Shown: positions 35,826 through 45,309 of the stretch, in pieces
How positions within the stretch are numbered: the first letter of the stretch is position 1
Layout: every line of letters starts with the position of its first letter
NCBI RefSeq assembly: GCF_000190575.1
Contig: NC_015164.1
Span: forward strand, 3,182,501-3,246,500
Direction of reading: 5' to 3'
DNA length: 64,000 nt
Source: Phocaeicola salanitronis DSM 18170
GTDB taxonomy: Bacteria > Bacteroidota > Bacteroidia > Bacteroidales > Bacteroidaceae
The notes under the pieces: generated by a model
What the model was told of the DNA's origin: nothing
The model's input: only the letters and a program-made list of their open reading frames with translations
Databases searched by the model: none
Program-made: the position numbers and the translations under genes

Positions 35826-36002
35826 GTGCTTACGGCAAAAGCTGATACAATTGAAAAATCCTTGTGGCTTGTCGGAGATAAATATTATAGGAAAGAATCA
35901 TTTGTATATGTGATAAACACTGGATTAACAACTGATTTTAGTACAAACCTGACTTTCGGAGAGATAAAAACAAAATTAGTTCAAATCTATAATGCTGCAT
36001 AA
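35826..36002 (+). pseudogene. Short ORF or 3' gene fragment before the OLD-like gene
   Basis: A 58-codon frame opening with GTG directly after a stop codon (LTAKADTIEKSLWLVGDKYY...) and ending 6 nt before the OLD-like ATG. The composition is protein-like, but there is no good start or ribosome-binding site, so it may be the tail of a lost gene. No family is recognised. Confidence 0.35.
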
Positions 36003-36008
36003 TATATT

Positions 36009-37481
36009 ATGAAACTAAAAATGAATATACACAAAATAAAGTGTATTAATAATTTGGAAATTGAATTTCCTACGGAAAAAGGTCTATACGCAATTACAGG
36101 CCAAAATGGCTCTGGTAAAAGTACAATTGTTGCTTGTGCTTCAAGTGTGTTTTTTAATATGCGTATGAATGATTATTTTGGTAAAACAGATGAAGATGCA
36201 TATATTACTTTTGAATTGGGAAATTCCAAGCGATCATGGAAAAAAACAGATCACAAATGGATAAAAGCATCTGATGGAGTGATGAATATCAAAGGCTTTT
36301 ATGAGGGTAGTTTAATTTTTGGCAATCGATTCAGAGATACATCTTATGACAAATTGCGAATAATTGAAACAATTGATGCAAACAAACTTATACCTGCGAA
36401 TGATTTTATTAGAAAAAATCTAGGACAAATATTACAGGGTGATTCTAATTTTTATGAAAAGCTATGGTTTGTTTCTTCGAATTATGAAAAATTTGATGGT
36501 ACTGTGTTTTTCTATGAAAAAAATGGGAAAAGGATAAGTCAATTTCATATGTCAACAGGAGAGAATTTACTCATTAGTATTCTTAACTCTCTATATATAA
36601 GAAATAACGATCGAGCAAATTTGAATAAACCATGCCTTATATTCCTTGATGAAATTGAATTAGCTCTTCATCCATCTTCATTAAAAAGATTAGTGCATTT
36701 CTTACAGGAAATGTCAAACCAATATAATTATGCCATATACTTTTCAACTCATTCCATAGAGTTAATAAGCGGAATATCTCCTGCTAATATATTTTTTATT
36801 GAAAGACACAGTGACAATTCTATTGAAATTATGAATCCATGTTATCCTGCATATGCGACAAGAATATTATATGACCATTCGGGTTATGATAATGTTATTT
36901 TGGTTGAAGATGATTTGGCACGAGAAATTATTAGACGCATTTTAAGAAAGGAATGCTTATTAAATAATCGTTTAGTACATGTTTTACCGTGTGGTGGGTA
37001 TTCAAACGTAATTGACTTGGCTGATGATGTTGTTAGAAATAACTTGTTAGGCAAAAAAGCTTCAATTTGCATTATCTTAGATTTAGACATCAAAACTAAC
37101 GCAGAAAACTATATAGCTCATAATAACATTGCTAATAATATACCTCTGAATTATTTACCAATAGAAAGCTTGGAAAAATATTTAAGAAATAAATTAGTCA
37201 AGAATGTAGATCACACTCTATTTAGGCGTTTAAACGACTATATCTTTCAACAAAAAAGTTTAACTGAGATTATTAATGATTACACTCAGAACAATAATGC
37301 TGATAATGATAATAATGGTAAGAGATTTTATAAACTTATTGATACTGAGTTGAGAGAAAGAAGAAAAGATAGAAATGAGTTAATCGAAATGATTGTAGAG
37401 TATCTTTTTGAAAAGAATGATGATATGATAAAAAGAACTACTTCATTCCTAACAACGCAATTTAAAAATAATAATTTCTAA
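36009..37481 (+). CDS. OLD-like ATPase with TOPRIM domain
   Basis: A 490-aa protein of the OLD (overcoming lysogenization defect) type, a group that includes phage-defence nucleases. The ATPase has Walker A GQNGSGKST (residues about 33-41), the signature STGENLL, Walker B CLIFLDEIELALHP and the switch His in STHSIEL. The TOPRIM domain follows, with VILVEDDLAREII (metal Glu) and IILDLDIK (DxD). The remaining C-terminus is Asn/Lys-rich. No UvrD-like partner (as in Gabija) is adjacent. Very AT-rich codons differ from the flanking core genes, a sign of transfer. Confidence 0.85.
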   Translation: MKLKMNIHKIKCINNLEIEFPTEKGLYAITGQNGSGKSTIVACASSVFFNMRMNDYFGKTDEDAYITFELGNSKRSWKKTDHKWIKASDGVMNIKGFYEGSLIFGNRFRDTSYDKLRIIETIDANKLIPANDFIRKNLGQILQGDSNFYEKLWFVSSNYEKFDGTVFFYEKNGKRISQFHMSTGENLLISILNSLYIRNNDRANLNKPCLIFLDEIELALHPSSLKRLVHFLQEMSNQYNYAIYFSTHSIELISGISPANIFFIERHSDNSIEIMNPCYPAYATRILYDHSGYDNVILVEDDLAREIIRRILRKECLLNNRLVHVLPCGGYSNVIDLADDVVRNNLLGKKASICIILDLDIKTNAENYIAHNNIANNIPLNYLPIESLEKYLRNKLVKNVDHTLFRRLNDYIFQQKSLTEIINDYTQNNNADNDNNGKRFYKLIDTELRERRKDRNELIEMIVEYLFEKNDDMIKRTTSFLTTQFKNNNF

Positions 37482-37495
37482 CTAATATTAGATTT

Positions 37496-37538
37496 AGTAG
37501 TCAATCTCTTTGCCTGCTCAAGGATTTTGACTACTTTT
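37496..37538 (+). terminator. Possible terminator after the OLD-like gene
   Basis: AGTAGTCAA (37496-37504) and TTGACTACT (37527-37535) pair perfectly and are followed by TTT. A further AACGGTT/AACCGTT hairpin lies near 37637-37655. The rest of the 243-nt gap before the flippase has no other feature I can support. Confidence 0.55.
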
Positions 37539-37724
37539 ACAATTGAGTTATTTGACAGCATCGCACCGCAAAACACTGAAAATCGCACGGTTCCCAAATC
37601 GTTACTGCTGTTTCTTAAATACTCCGTTAAATGTTTATTTCTCAAACGGTTGTATCAAACCGTTGAAAATCTAAAATAAATTCTTAGGGAAATATCCTTC
37701 GGAATAAGAATCTTATAATAATTA

Positions 37725-39263
37725 ATGGCTTCTCCTGCACTTAGAATCATAAAGAATAGCGGATTTTTATATATTCGTATTGCGGTAGTGACATTTCTAT
37801 CGCTATATTCTACTCGTTTGATACTTGAAGCATTAGGAACATCCGACTTCGGTATATATAACATTGCCGGGGGAATGATAGCCATGCTTGGGTTTCTTAA
37901 CGGGGCTATGGCTAGTGCGACCCAGCGTTATATGTCGTATAGCGAAGGTGAAAACAATAAAGAAAAGAAGAAGGTTATTTTCAATATTAGTCTAATCATT
38001 CACTTTTTCATTGCGCTGATACTTTTAATATTATTTGTTATAATTGGATGGGTTTGTTTTACTTTTATTCTCAATATACCCAATGACCGCATATTTGCAG
38101 CACAGATTGTTTACTGTTGTTTAATTGTAAGCACCGTGTTTAGTGTGACAAGTGTACCTTATGATGCCGTGCTCAATGCGCATGAAAATATGTTATACTA
38201 TTCAATTGTTGGGATAATCGATGCTACATTAAGATTGGTTGTTGCAGTTTTATTATTTCGTGTGTCAACAGACAAATTAATAGTATATGGACTATTAATG
38301 GCATTAATTCCGCTCATTACATTTAGCATTATGCGAATTTACTGTCATCGTCATTATGAGGAATGCGTGGTTTCGTTACGCAAATATTTCGATTGGGGAA
38401 AAACCAAGGAGATGGCCGCTTTTGCAGGGTGGAACTTTCTATCTAAAGCAGGTAATGTTATTGTAATACAAGGATCATCTATTGTATTGAATTCATTTGG
38501 TGGTATCCTTATTAATGCAGCCCATGGTATAGCTAACCAATTAGCTGGCTATTTGTTAGTATTTTCTAGCAATATGCAAAAAGCTCTTAATCCCGTCATT
38601 GTGAAGAAAGAGGGAGAACATGACAGACACCAGATGCTTGCTTATTCATTGGCAGGCAATAAATTTTCATTTATACTCTTTGCATTTTTTGCTATTCCTT
38701 TTTGTATTGAGATGCCATATGTTTTGCAACTATGGTTGAAAGAACCTCCGGAATACGCAGTGCTTTTTTGTCGGTTAATTGTGATACGCCGACTGATAGG
38801 ACAACTTACAAGTACATTTGTTACTTCAATAGGTGCAACTGGCAACATTAAACAAGATTCTATTGCTAATGCTATCATCATGACATTGGCGTTGCCTGTT
38901 GCATGCTTATGTTATATACAAGGCGCACCGATATATGCTATGTATGTGGTGCTTATTTTTATGGTGTGTTTGATGGGGATTGCCGATTTATATTTTATGC
39001 ATAAACAGTGCGGATTGTCAAGCATCACATTCTTCAAAGAAGTACTAACTCCTTGTGTGACAATTTCAGTATTTACATTTGTCACAGGTATTATATACCT
39101 TTATTTTATGCCCATAGGTATATTGCGACTTTCTTGCGTAATGATTACTTGTTTTTTAGTCTGCATCGTATCAACTTATGCCTTGGGAATGTCACATAAT
39201 GAGAAAAGGGTAATCAACGGAATTTTTAGTAAACTGGTATCAGGAATATGCAACAGAAATTAG
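37725..39263 (+). CDS. Wzx-type polysaccharide flippase
   Basis: A 512-aa MOP/MATE-fold protein with about 12-14 membrane helices. It should flip the lipid-linked capsule repeat unit across the inner membrane. The opening IIKNSGFLYIRIAVVTFLSLYSTRLILEALGTSDFGIYNI is typical of the O-antigen flippase family. It is the first gene of the AT-rich biosynthesis block and overlaps the next gene by 16 nt. It pairs in function with the Wzy polymerase at 43390. Confidence 0.9.
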   Translation: MASPALRIIKNSGFLYIRIAVVTFLSLYSTRLILEALGTSDFGIYNIAGGMIAMLGFLNGAMASATQRYMSYSEGENNKEKKKVIFNISLIIHFFIALILLILFVIIGWVCFTFILNIPNDRIFAAQIVYCCLIVSTVFSVTSVPYDAVLNAHENMLYYSIVGIIDATLRLVVAVLLFRVSTDKLIVYGLLMALIPLITFSIMRIYCHRHYEECVVSLRKYFDWGKTKEMAAFAGWNFLSKAGNVIVIQGSSIVLNSFGGILINAAHGIANQLAGYLLVFSSNMQKALNPVIVKKEGEHDRHQMLAYSLAGNKFSFILFAFFAIPFCIEMPYVLQLWLKEPPEYAVLFCRLIVIRRLIGQLTSTFVTSIGATGNIKQDSIANAIIMTLALPVACLCYIQGAPIYAMYVVLIFMVCLMGIADLYFMHKQCGLSSITFFKEVLTPCVTISVFTFVTGIIYLYFMPIGILRLSCVMITCFLVCIVSTYALGMSHNEKRVINGIFSKLVSGICNRN

Positions 39264-40201
39264 GTAAGATAGGTATTATTTACAAGAAAGATATACCAAT
39301 GAGCCAATTGACAGGCATGAATCAAGTGGACATTATTCCTCTTGTAGTGTACCCTTCATCGCTTCAACAGATGACTGATCTATGTAATATTCTGATAGAA
39401 TATGGCTTAACATGGGAAATTTTAGGAGGATTGACTAATACTTACTTATGTGAATCATTTAAGCGTGACGTTGTAATTTCTACTCGCAAACTCAACCGAA
39501 TTCATCAATTGGATGGGATACTGACAGTTGAGTGTGGTTGTAATCTAACATCGGTATCAAAACATTTGGTAGAACAAGGGTGTATAGGTTATGAGGGATT
39601 GGTGGGAATTCCAGGCACTGTGGGAGCTGCTACTATTAATAATAGTGGTGCTTTTGGTTGTGAGATGGGTAAAGTTGTAAAAGGCATTCAATGTCTCTCA
39701 ATGAGGAATGGGCAATTGAAATATTTCAGTAACGATGAATTGCAGTACGAAAAACGTAATTCCATATTGAAAGGGAGTAAAGAATATTGTGTGTTAAGCA
39801 TTGATCTTAACACGTCTCATAAAAGTAATATTGAGGATTTGACAGCTTTGATGCGTAAGAACTTAGAAATGCGCCGAATTAAAGTTGACGGAAGACGTAA
39901 AAGCCTTGGAACCGTATTTGTTGCCACTTCAATGAAAGAATTGTATAATCGTCATCGCATGGCATTGTTCTTTTGGAAAGTTTTGAATTTGCCTAATAAA
40001 CTGTTATTTCACCGAAACGATTGGAGTCTCTATTTGCAATTCCTTTGTTTGGGACATCCTGAACTATCTCGCCATTGCGATTCTATTGGGCGGTTTTGTT
40101 GGGAGAAAGATACAACAGAAAGTGACTTTATGCAATACATCCATACTATGCAGAACTTGGCTGGTGAAAAACTTGTTTTAGAAATCGACATAAAAGAATA
40201 A
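39248..40201 (+). CDS. MurB-like FAD-binding oxidoreductase in the capsule locus
   Basis: A 317-aa protein with a MurB-like FAD-binding core: EILGGLTNTYLCESF near residue 57 and YEGLVGIPGTVGAATINNSGAFG near residue 115. MurB reduces UDP-GlcNAc-enolpyruvate in cell-wall synthesis; the genome surely has its own murB elsewhere, so this copy may modify a capsule sugar nucleotide, perhaps with the adjacent pyruvyl transferase-like enzyme. It overlaps the flippase gene by 16 nt. The C-terminal half (DSIGRFCWEKD...) is not clearly MurB-like. Confidence 0.75.
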   Translation: MQQKLGKIGIIYKKDIPMSQLTGMNQVDIIPLVVYPSSLQQMTDLCNILIEYGLTWEILGGLTNTYLCESFKRDVVISTRKLNRIHQLDGILTVECGCNLTSVSKHLVEQGCIGYEGLVGIPGTVGAATINNSGAFGCEMGKVVKGIQCLSMRNGQLKYFSNDELQYEKRNSILKGSKEYCVLSIDLNTSHKSNIEDLTALMRKNLEMRRIKVDGRRKSLGTVFVATSMKELYNRHRMALFFWKVLNLPNKLLFHRNDWSLYLQFLCLGHPELSRHCDSIGRFCWEKDTTESDFMQYIHTMQNLAGEKLVLEIDIKE

Positions 40202-40211
40202 AGATATCGCA

Positions 40212-41279
40212 ATGAAGAAAATAGGAATTTATACCATTATAGCCAATAATTATGGTGCGCAATTACAAGCTTATGCCACTGCCCGCTATTTACAGCAGAT
40301 TTGCAAAAACAGTAAGGTGGAATTGGTATATGTACCTGAAATACCCACAAGTCATAATTGGCGATCTGTAGTAAAGTCTTTTTTACCACAAGAAATGATT
40401 AGGAGACGACGGTTTGAACAGTTTCAAAAGCTTTCACCTTTGACACGAAGTTATACAGCAAGTGAGATATTAAAATCGCCCCTTCAATACGATCTGCATA
40501 TTGTTGGCAGTGATCAAGTGTGGAATGTATCAGGAGGAATGGACAATCATTTGCACTATTTTTTACCGTTTCAAACATCTTCTCCAAAGATTGCATTAGC
40601 AGCAAGTTTTGGAACATCAGAAATACCTATAAAACTAAAGGATGAAGTGAAAGGTTACCTCTCCGGTTTTTCATCAATCGCTGTTCGAGAGATAGATGGA
40701 ATCAAGATTCTGAATGAGTTAGGAATCTATGCTAATGTTATTTTAGACCCAACATTTTGGATGGATACAGAAGAATGGGAATTTTTAGCTGGAACAACTC
40801 CAATACTCAAAGGTGACTATATTGTTACCTATGGGTTTGAAGTCTCAAATAAAAACGTTCAAATTCTTATAAATGATATAAGAAATTTGTATAAGTTACC
40901 AGTAATTGCCATTGACGGTGCAAGAATATTTAAATTCGACAAAGTTTTTAATAGCTGTGGACCTTTAGAATTTTTAAATATTATACGATATGCGAAATTG
41001 GTAGTTACTAGTTCATTTCATGGAACAGCTTTTTCTGTTATTTTTAATAAAGATTTTTGGGTTCTAGCACATTCTTCTAAAAACTCACGTATGGAGAATC
41101 TATTGTCTGAATTAGAAATTACAGATAGAATACTTCCATTTAACACTTTTTTATTTAAGTCTATTATAAGTAAAGCACCTTCCATTAATTATGGCAAATT
41201 GAATAGAAGGTTATCTATGCTAAGGCAAAAAAGCCAGGCATATATAAAGAATATTATATTAAGTAAGAAATATGATTAG
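40212..41279 (+). CDS. Polysaccharide pyruvyl transferase family protein
   Basis: A 355-aa GT-B-like enzyme of the CsaB/WcaK family, which puts ketal-linked pyruvate on sugars or acts in related steps. The opening IGIYTIIANNYGAQLQAYAT and the motif HIVGSDQVWN (near residue 97) are characteristic, as is VVTSSFHGTAFSVIF near residue 265. It lies 10 nt after the MurB-like gene and overlaps the next glycosyltransferase by 8 nt, so all three are cotranslated. Confidence 0.88.
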   Translation: MKKIGIYTIIANNYGAQLQAYATARYLQQICKNSKVELVYVPEIPTSHNWRSVVKSFLPQEMIRRRRFEQFQKLSPLTRSYTASEILKSPLQYDLHIVGSDQVWNVSGGMDNHLHYFLPFQTSSPKIALAASFGTSEIPIKLKDEVKGYLSGFSSIAVREIDGIKILNELGIYANVILDPTFWMDTEEWEFLAGTTPILKGDYIVTYGFEVSNKNVQILINDIRNLYKLPVIAIDGARIFKFDKVFNSCGPLEFLNIIRYAKLVVTSSFHGTAFSVIFNKDFWVLAHSSKNSRMENLLSELEITDRILPFNTFLFKSIISKAPSINYGKLNRRLSMLRQKSQAYIKNIILSKKYD

Positions 41280-42402
41280 AGTTTTTGTAAATTTATTGCC
41301 TTTTTATCTCCAAAGTTCAACTGATATAAATTATGCACGTTCATTGGGGAAAAGTTCCTCCAAAATAGGTGCATTTTTCTATTATCCTCATAAATGGTCT
41401 TGGGGCTTAAAAGAGAATTTAAAGCTTGTTATAAATAAATTCTTGTCTATAATTGGTTGTCGTAAAAGAATAAATGTTGTCCACCCTAAAGAATTTTTGA
41501 ATTCCGAATTCAATGAGAAAGAGTTTGATATTGTGTATTCACAAGGAACATGTCCACAAAATTCAGGAAACGTACCATTGTTTATAGAATCAGGATTATG
41601 GCGTCCTGGTCAAAATAAAGCATATACTGAATTTGACGAACATTATTTCACGCAAGTTACCATACCATTATTTCAAGATTATTTGAAGCATAATTCAATT
41701 GTTAATCTTAAAAGCAATATTGAGATAGAAAATGCTAAACAATTATTCCCTTGTTATAAAAACAGTTTCGTAAAGATTCCATTTCTTTTACCTGATCTAA
41801 TTCCAATTTCTCAAAGTGAATTATTAGCAAAGCATAAAGAAGATGATACAATAAGAATTGGTTTTGTTGGGGGACAGGCAAATCGTAAAGGATTACCTGC
41901 ACTTATTCAGGCATACCAAAAGGTCAAGTTGGAATTAAAAGGAATAAAGAAAATGGAACTTCATATTATAAGTGGATATAATGATGGAAATGTTTATGTA
42001 CCAAAAGGGTATGATATAAAAGAGCATGGAAAATTGCCATATGGAAATGTTTTACAAGTTATGAAAACATGGCACATATTTGCGATGGTAAGTAATAATG
42101 AATCTTATGGTTTGGTTTATATAGAAGCAATGGCAAATGGTTGTATAAATATTGTCAGAGACTTTTATCCTCAAAGAGAATTTGTTGATTTTGGTAAGAT
42201 TGGGTTTCTTGCATTCCCTGATAATATAGAATCCATTTCAAAGGCATTAAAAGATGCAATCATGTTAACCCGTGATGCGAGAATATCTATGGCTGTATCG
42301 GGATTGGAAAAATTCAATACTGAATACGAATATACCCATGTTGTCAAACAATTTAGAGAAGCATTAAATAAGTGCGCATCTCTTAAATACGTTAATAGAT
42401 GA
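41272..42402 (+). CDS. Glycosyltransferase, GT4-like
   Basis: A 376-aa GT-B enzyme. The C-terminal nucleotide-sugar domain has IRIGFVGGQANRKGLPALIQAY (near residue 198) and the E-X7-E region NNESYGLVYIEAMANG (near residue 279). The N-terminal acceptor domain is poorly conserved. It overlaps the genes on both sides, consistent with one assembly operon. Donor and linkage cannot be read from sequence. Confidence 0.85.
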   Translation: MIRVFVNLLPFYLQSSTDINYARSLGKSSSKIGAFFYYPHKWSWGLKENLKLVINKFLSIIGCRKRINVVHPKEFLNSEFNEKEFDIVYSQGTCPQNSGNVPLFIESGLWRPGQNKAYTEFDEHYFTQVTIPLFQDYLKHNSIVNLKSNIEIENAKQLFPCYKNSFVKIPFLLPDLIPISQSELLAKHKEDDTIRIGFVGGQANRKGLPALIQAYQKVKLELKGIKKMELHIISGYNDGNVYVPKGYDIKEHGKLPYGNVLQVMKTWHIFAMVSNNESYGLVYIEAMANGCINIVRDFYPQREFVDFGKIGFLAFPDNIESISKALKDAIMLTRDARISMAVSGLEKFNTEYEYTHVVKQFREALNKCASLKYVNR

Positions 42403-43379
42403 GAGACATAATACTAAAAGGGAGTAGAAAGATATACAGAATTCTCGCTAATCTTGAATATCATTCGCCTATATGCGAAACAGATCGTAGTAAGGCAAAT
42501 GACTACATTTATGAATTGCTCTCAAATAATAGTCCGTGCATGATTTCACGCTTTGGTACAATCGAAATAGGCATAGTGACAAATTATTTGGCATTGCATA
42601 GCAATAAATCGTTGTTAAAACGTTCCATTGACTATATTACAGATAATACAGGTTTGCCATGGTGGGACAAGTTGTATTTTAAATCAATGAAGAATAATGC
42701 TGGTATATTTCCTGAGACAACAGAAATTCTTGAACGTTTCTCTAAACGGTATCTGCGGGATATTCCTGAAATTGATTTATTGGGATCATTTAACTATGCA
42801 GAAAAATTCATGCCTTTACGCAGTAATGTAGTCAAAGTACATCTTGAATGCCTTTACCCATTTTGGGCTGAAAGACCTTGGACGCTTGCGCTTTGTGGCA
42901 AGAAAGTACTGGTAGTGCATCCATTTGTGGAGACTATTAAAACACAATATACTCATCGTGAAAAGTTGTTTGATAACCTTAATTTGTTGCCTGAATATGA
43001 GTTAAAAACATTACGAGCAGTTCAGAGTAACGCAGGAGCAGAAGTACCTTACAAAGATTGGTTTGAAGCTCTTAAATGGATGGAGGATGAAATTGACAAA
43101 ATTGATTTTGACATTTGTATATTGGGCTGTGGCGCATATGGTCTGCCTTTGGCTGCGACTATCAAGCGAATGGGAAAAAAAGCGATTCATTTGGGAGGCG
43201 GTTCTCAATTACTTTTTGGAATTAAAGGCAAGCGTTGGGACAATGATGGCTATCATTGGAAAAATTTACCGCAATTAAATACTAATTATAGTAGCTTGTA
43301 TAATGATTATTGGGTAAGACCGTCACAAAACGAAACTCCTTCAGCTGCTAATAAAGTTGAAGGGGCTTGTTATTGGTAA
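42399..43379 (+). CDS. GT-D fold glycosyltransferase-like protein
   Basis: A 326-aa protein resembling the GT-D (DUF1792-type) glycosyltransferases. It has CMISRFGTIEIGIVTNYL near residue 47, a middle WAERPWTLALCGKKVLVVHPF stretch, and FDICILGCGAYGLPLAATI with AIHLGGGSQLLFGIKGKRW near the C-terminus. The last motif is typical of this family. Start and stop overlap neighbours in the AT-rich biosynthesis operon. Confidence 0.75.
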   Translation: MRDIILKGSRKIYRILANLEYHSPICETDRSKANDYIYELLSNNSPCMISRFGTIEIGIVTNYLALHSNKSLLKRSIDYITDNTGLPWWDKLYFKSMKNNAGIFPETTEILERFSKRYLRDIPEIDLLGSFNYAEKFMPLRSNVVKVHLECLYPFWAERPWTLALCGKKVLVVHPFVETIKTQYTHREKLFDNLNLLPEYELKTLRAVQSNAGAEVPYKDWFEALKWMEDEIDKIDFDICILGCGAYGLPLAATIKRMGKKAIHLGGGSQLLFGIKGKRWDNDGYHWKNLPQLNTNYSSLYNDYWVRPSQNETPSAANKVEGACYW

Positions 43380-43389
43380 AGTAATAGGA

Positions 43390-44685
43390 ATGAATACCAT
43401 ATTATATTTATATTGGGCTGTTGCCATTTTATTAGTATATCTTTTTTTTCTGTTGCTACAAAAGCGATATAGATTAATATTGCCTTCTGTGATACATACG
43501 TCTATTTGGCTGGCAACAGTTGTTTTAATAATTTTTCAATTAAATGGTTACTTTATTACAGAACAACTAATTGAGGAAAGATTCCAGTATGTGGGGAAAT
43601 TCATTTGTTTTATGATGATTTCATCTGTTATGGGATTTATTCTCGCACATGTATTGACATCAAAGGGCGAAACATATAATGAAGTAGACATTATTGAAAT
43701 AGCAACAATTGACGCAATATTGCACAAATTTCGTTGGATTCCAGTTGTTTGTGGAGTAATCGGAATTGTCTTATTATTGTTCATCGTTTCAACAATGGGG
43801 AATATATCTTCATTTGGGGAATATAGAAGTTTTGCGATTAATGTTGAGCCGACCGGTGTTGTTGCTATTGTACAACGGTTAAGTGGACATATAAGTGTTT
43901 TAGGAGCATTTTATTTGTTATTATTAGGTTATAAATTTGGAATAACAGGCATTCATATCCCTTTACTTGTTAAGAATGTAATTCTTTGTTCTACTATTAA
44001 TATGGCTATAGGTGGGCGTGTGTGGGTTGTAATGTCTGTGTTACCAGTTCTTACGATGTATATTTTTTCTCGACATTATTCTGGACTGGAAACCAAGATA
44101 AAAAAGAGAGATAACATTCGAATCTTGTTAATGCTTGTAATATCGGTGTCGCTTTTTTCGATTATCGGGATACTCAGAAATGAAAGTGGTAATAGCGTTT
44201 CTAATGAGCAAAATTTTATTGATAAGTTTTTATATCTCACAGATGGATCTAGAATGACTAATATGGTGATTAGTATGTATCCTCCAGGTACATATAACTT
44301 AGAATATGGTAGGAGTGAGTTCCTTTCAAATTTTATTGGTTCGCCAATGATGGATAGATTTAATCGTGCTATATCAGACAATGTAGGTTTAATGGTGACC
44401 GTAAAATCTGTTATGCCAAATCTATATTTTGATTATGGATTTAAGGGGGGGATTATTATGTGGGGGGTATTTTGTTTTATTCTTGAATTTCTCTGTATTC
44501 GTTTAAAATACACACACAATATTGTCATATTGCTTTTTTGGGGTATATTAGCACAAATAATGTTTCAAGCACCTATTGCGAATATATTCTCTTTAAATAC
44601 ACCTAGAATTGAATGGATAATTCTTATTTACTTATTTCGAAAACAAATATTTAGTTCCATCCCAGGAATAAATAATTATATATAA
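43390..44685 (+). CDS. Wzy-type O-antigen/capsule polymerase
   Basis: A 431-aa protein with about ten or more membrane helices and a large periplasmic loop (about residues 280-355, with SEFLSNFIGSPMMDRFNRA). This is the layout of the polymerase that joins flipped repeat units in the Wzx/Wzy pathway. I use the ATG at 43390; an in-frame TTG at 43357 would overlap the previous gene by 23 nt. Low sequence conservation is normal for Wzy, so the call rests on topology and context. Confidence 0.8.
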   Translation: MNTILYLYWAVAILLVYLFFLLLQKRYRLILPSVIHTSIWLATVVLIIFQLNGYFITEQLIEERFQYVGKFICFMMISSVMGFILAHVLTSKGETYNEVDIIEIATIDAILHKFRWIPVVCGVIGIVLLLFIVSTMGNISSFGEYRSFAINVEPTGVVAIVQRLSGHISVLGAFYLLLLGYKFGITGIHIPLLVKNVILCSTINMAIGGRVWVVMSVLPVLTMYIFSRHYSGLETKIKKRDNIRILLMLVISVSLFSIIGILRNESGNSVSNEQNFIDKFLYLTDGSRMTNMVISMYPPGTYNLEYGRSEFLSNFIGSPMMDRFNRAISDNVGLMVTVKSVMPNLYFDYGFKGGIIMWGVFCFILEFLCIRLKYTHNIVILLFWGILAQIMFQAPIANIFSLNTPRIEWIILIYLFRKQIFSSIPGINNYI

Positions 44686-44699
44686 TATAGAGCAACTTT

Positions 44700-45299
44700 A
44701 TGAATATTTTACAGCGTATAAAACATGGTTTGGGTATTTTCATCCACTATTATGTCAAGCCTAATCCGTCACGTTTAGGTTACTTCGGTAAAGGAGCTAT
44801 GATTGGCATTCCCGCCGATTTGAAGAAACCTGAGAATATCTTCCTCTATGATTTTGCCCGCATAGGTCGGCGCAGTACGATTATGACCATGGGGGACAGT
44901 AAATTCGTCATGAAACGTGGTTGTTTGACTGCAGAAGGTCTGGTAGTCGTCACCTCTAATCATCGTCAATATATAGGTCAATTCTTGAGCGGACGAAATG
45001 AAGATAATGAATATAAAGACATCATTGTAGAAGAAGATGTTTGGATAGGAATTAATGTTACACTTTTGGCTGGCTCACGCATTGGCCGAGGTGCCATTAT
45101 TGGTGCTTGTTCTGTGGTAACAAAGGAGATTCCACCTTATGCTGTAGCCGTTGGTAATCCTGCAAAGGTTATCAAATTTAAATGGTCGATAGATGAAATC
45201 ATGGAGCACGAACGCCAAATTTATGATGAGAAAGACCGAATGCCACGCGAATTGCTTGAAAGAAACTACCAAAAGTGGCTCAACAAATCACATAAATAA
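44700..45299 (+). CDS. Left-handed beta-helix acyltransferase
   Basis: A 199-aa hexapeptide-repeat enzyme of the LacA/NodL type that should O-acetylate (or otherwise acylate) a capsule sugar. Repeats and the catalytic region are seen in VTSNHRQYIG (His), EDVWIGINVTLLAGSRIGRGAIIGACSVVTKEIPPYAVAVGNPAKVI. It lies between the polymerase gene and a glycosyltransferase gene in the same operon. Confidence 0.88.
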   Translation: MNILQRIKHGLGIFIHYYVKPNPSRLGYFGKGAMIGIPADLKKPENIFLYDFARIGRRSTIMTMGDSKFVMKRGCLTAEGLVVVTSNHRQYIGQFLSGRNEDNEYKDIIVEEDVWIGINVTLLAGSRIGRGAIIGACSVVTKEIPPYAVAVGNPAKVIKFKWSIDEIMEHERQIYDEKDRMPRELLERNYQKWLNKSHK

Positions 45300-45309
45300 T
45301 AATATTATT

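Noticed and set aside
42073..42087. Sigma-54-like TGGCAC...TTTGC within a glycosyltransferase gene
   Set aside because: The GG-to-GC spacing is 9 rather than 10 nt, and it lies inside a coding region with no downstream start.
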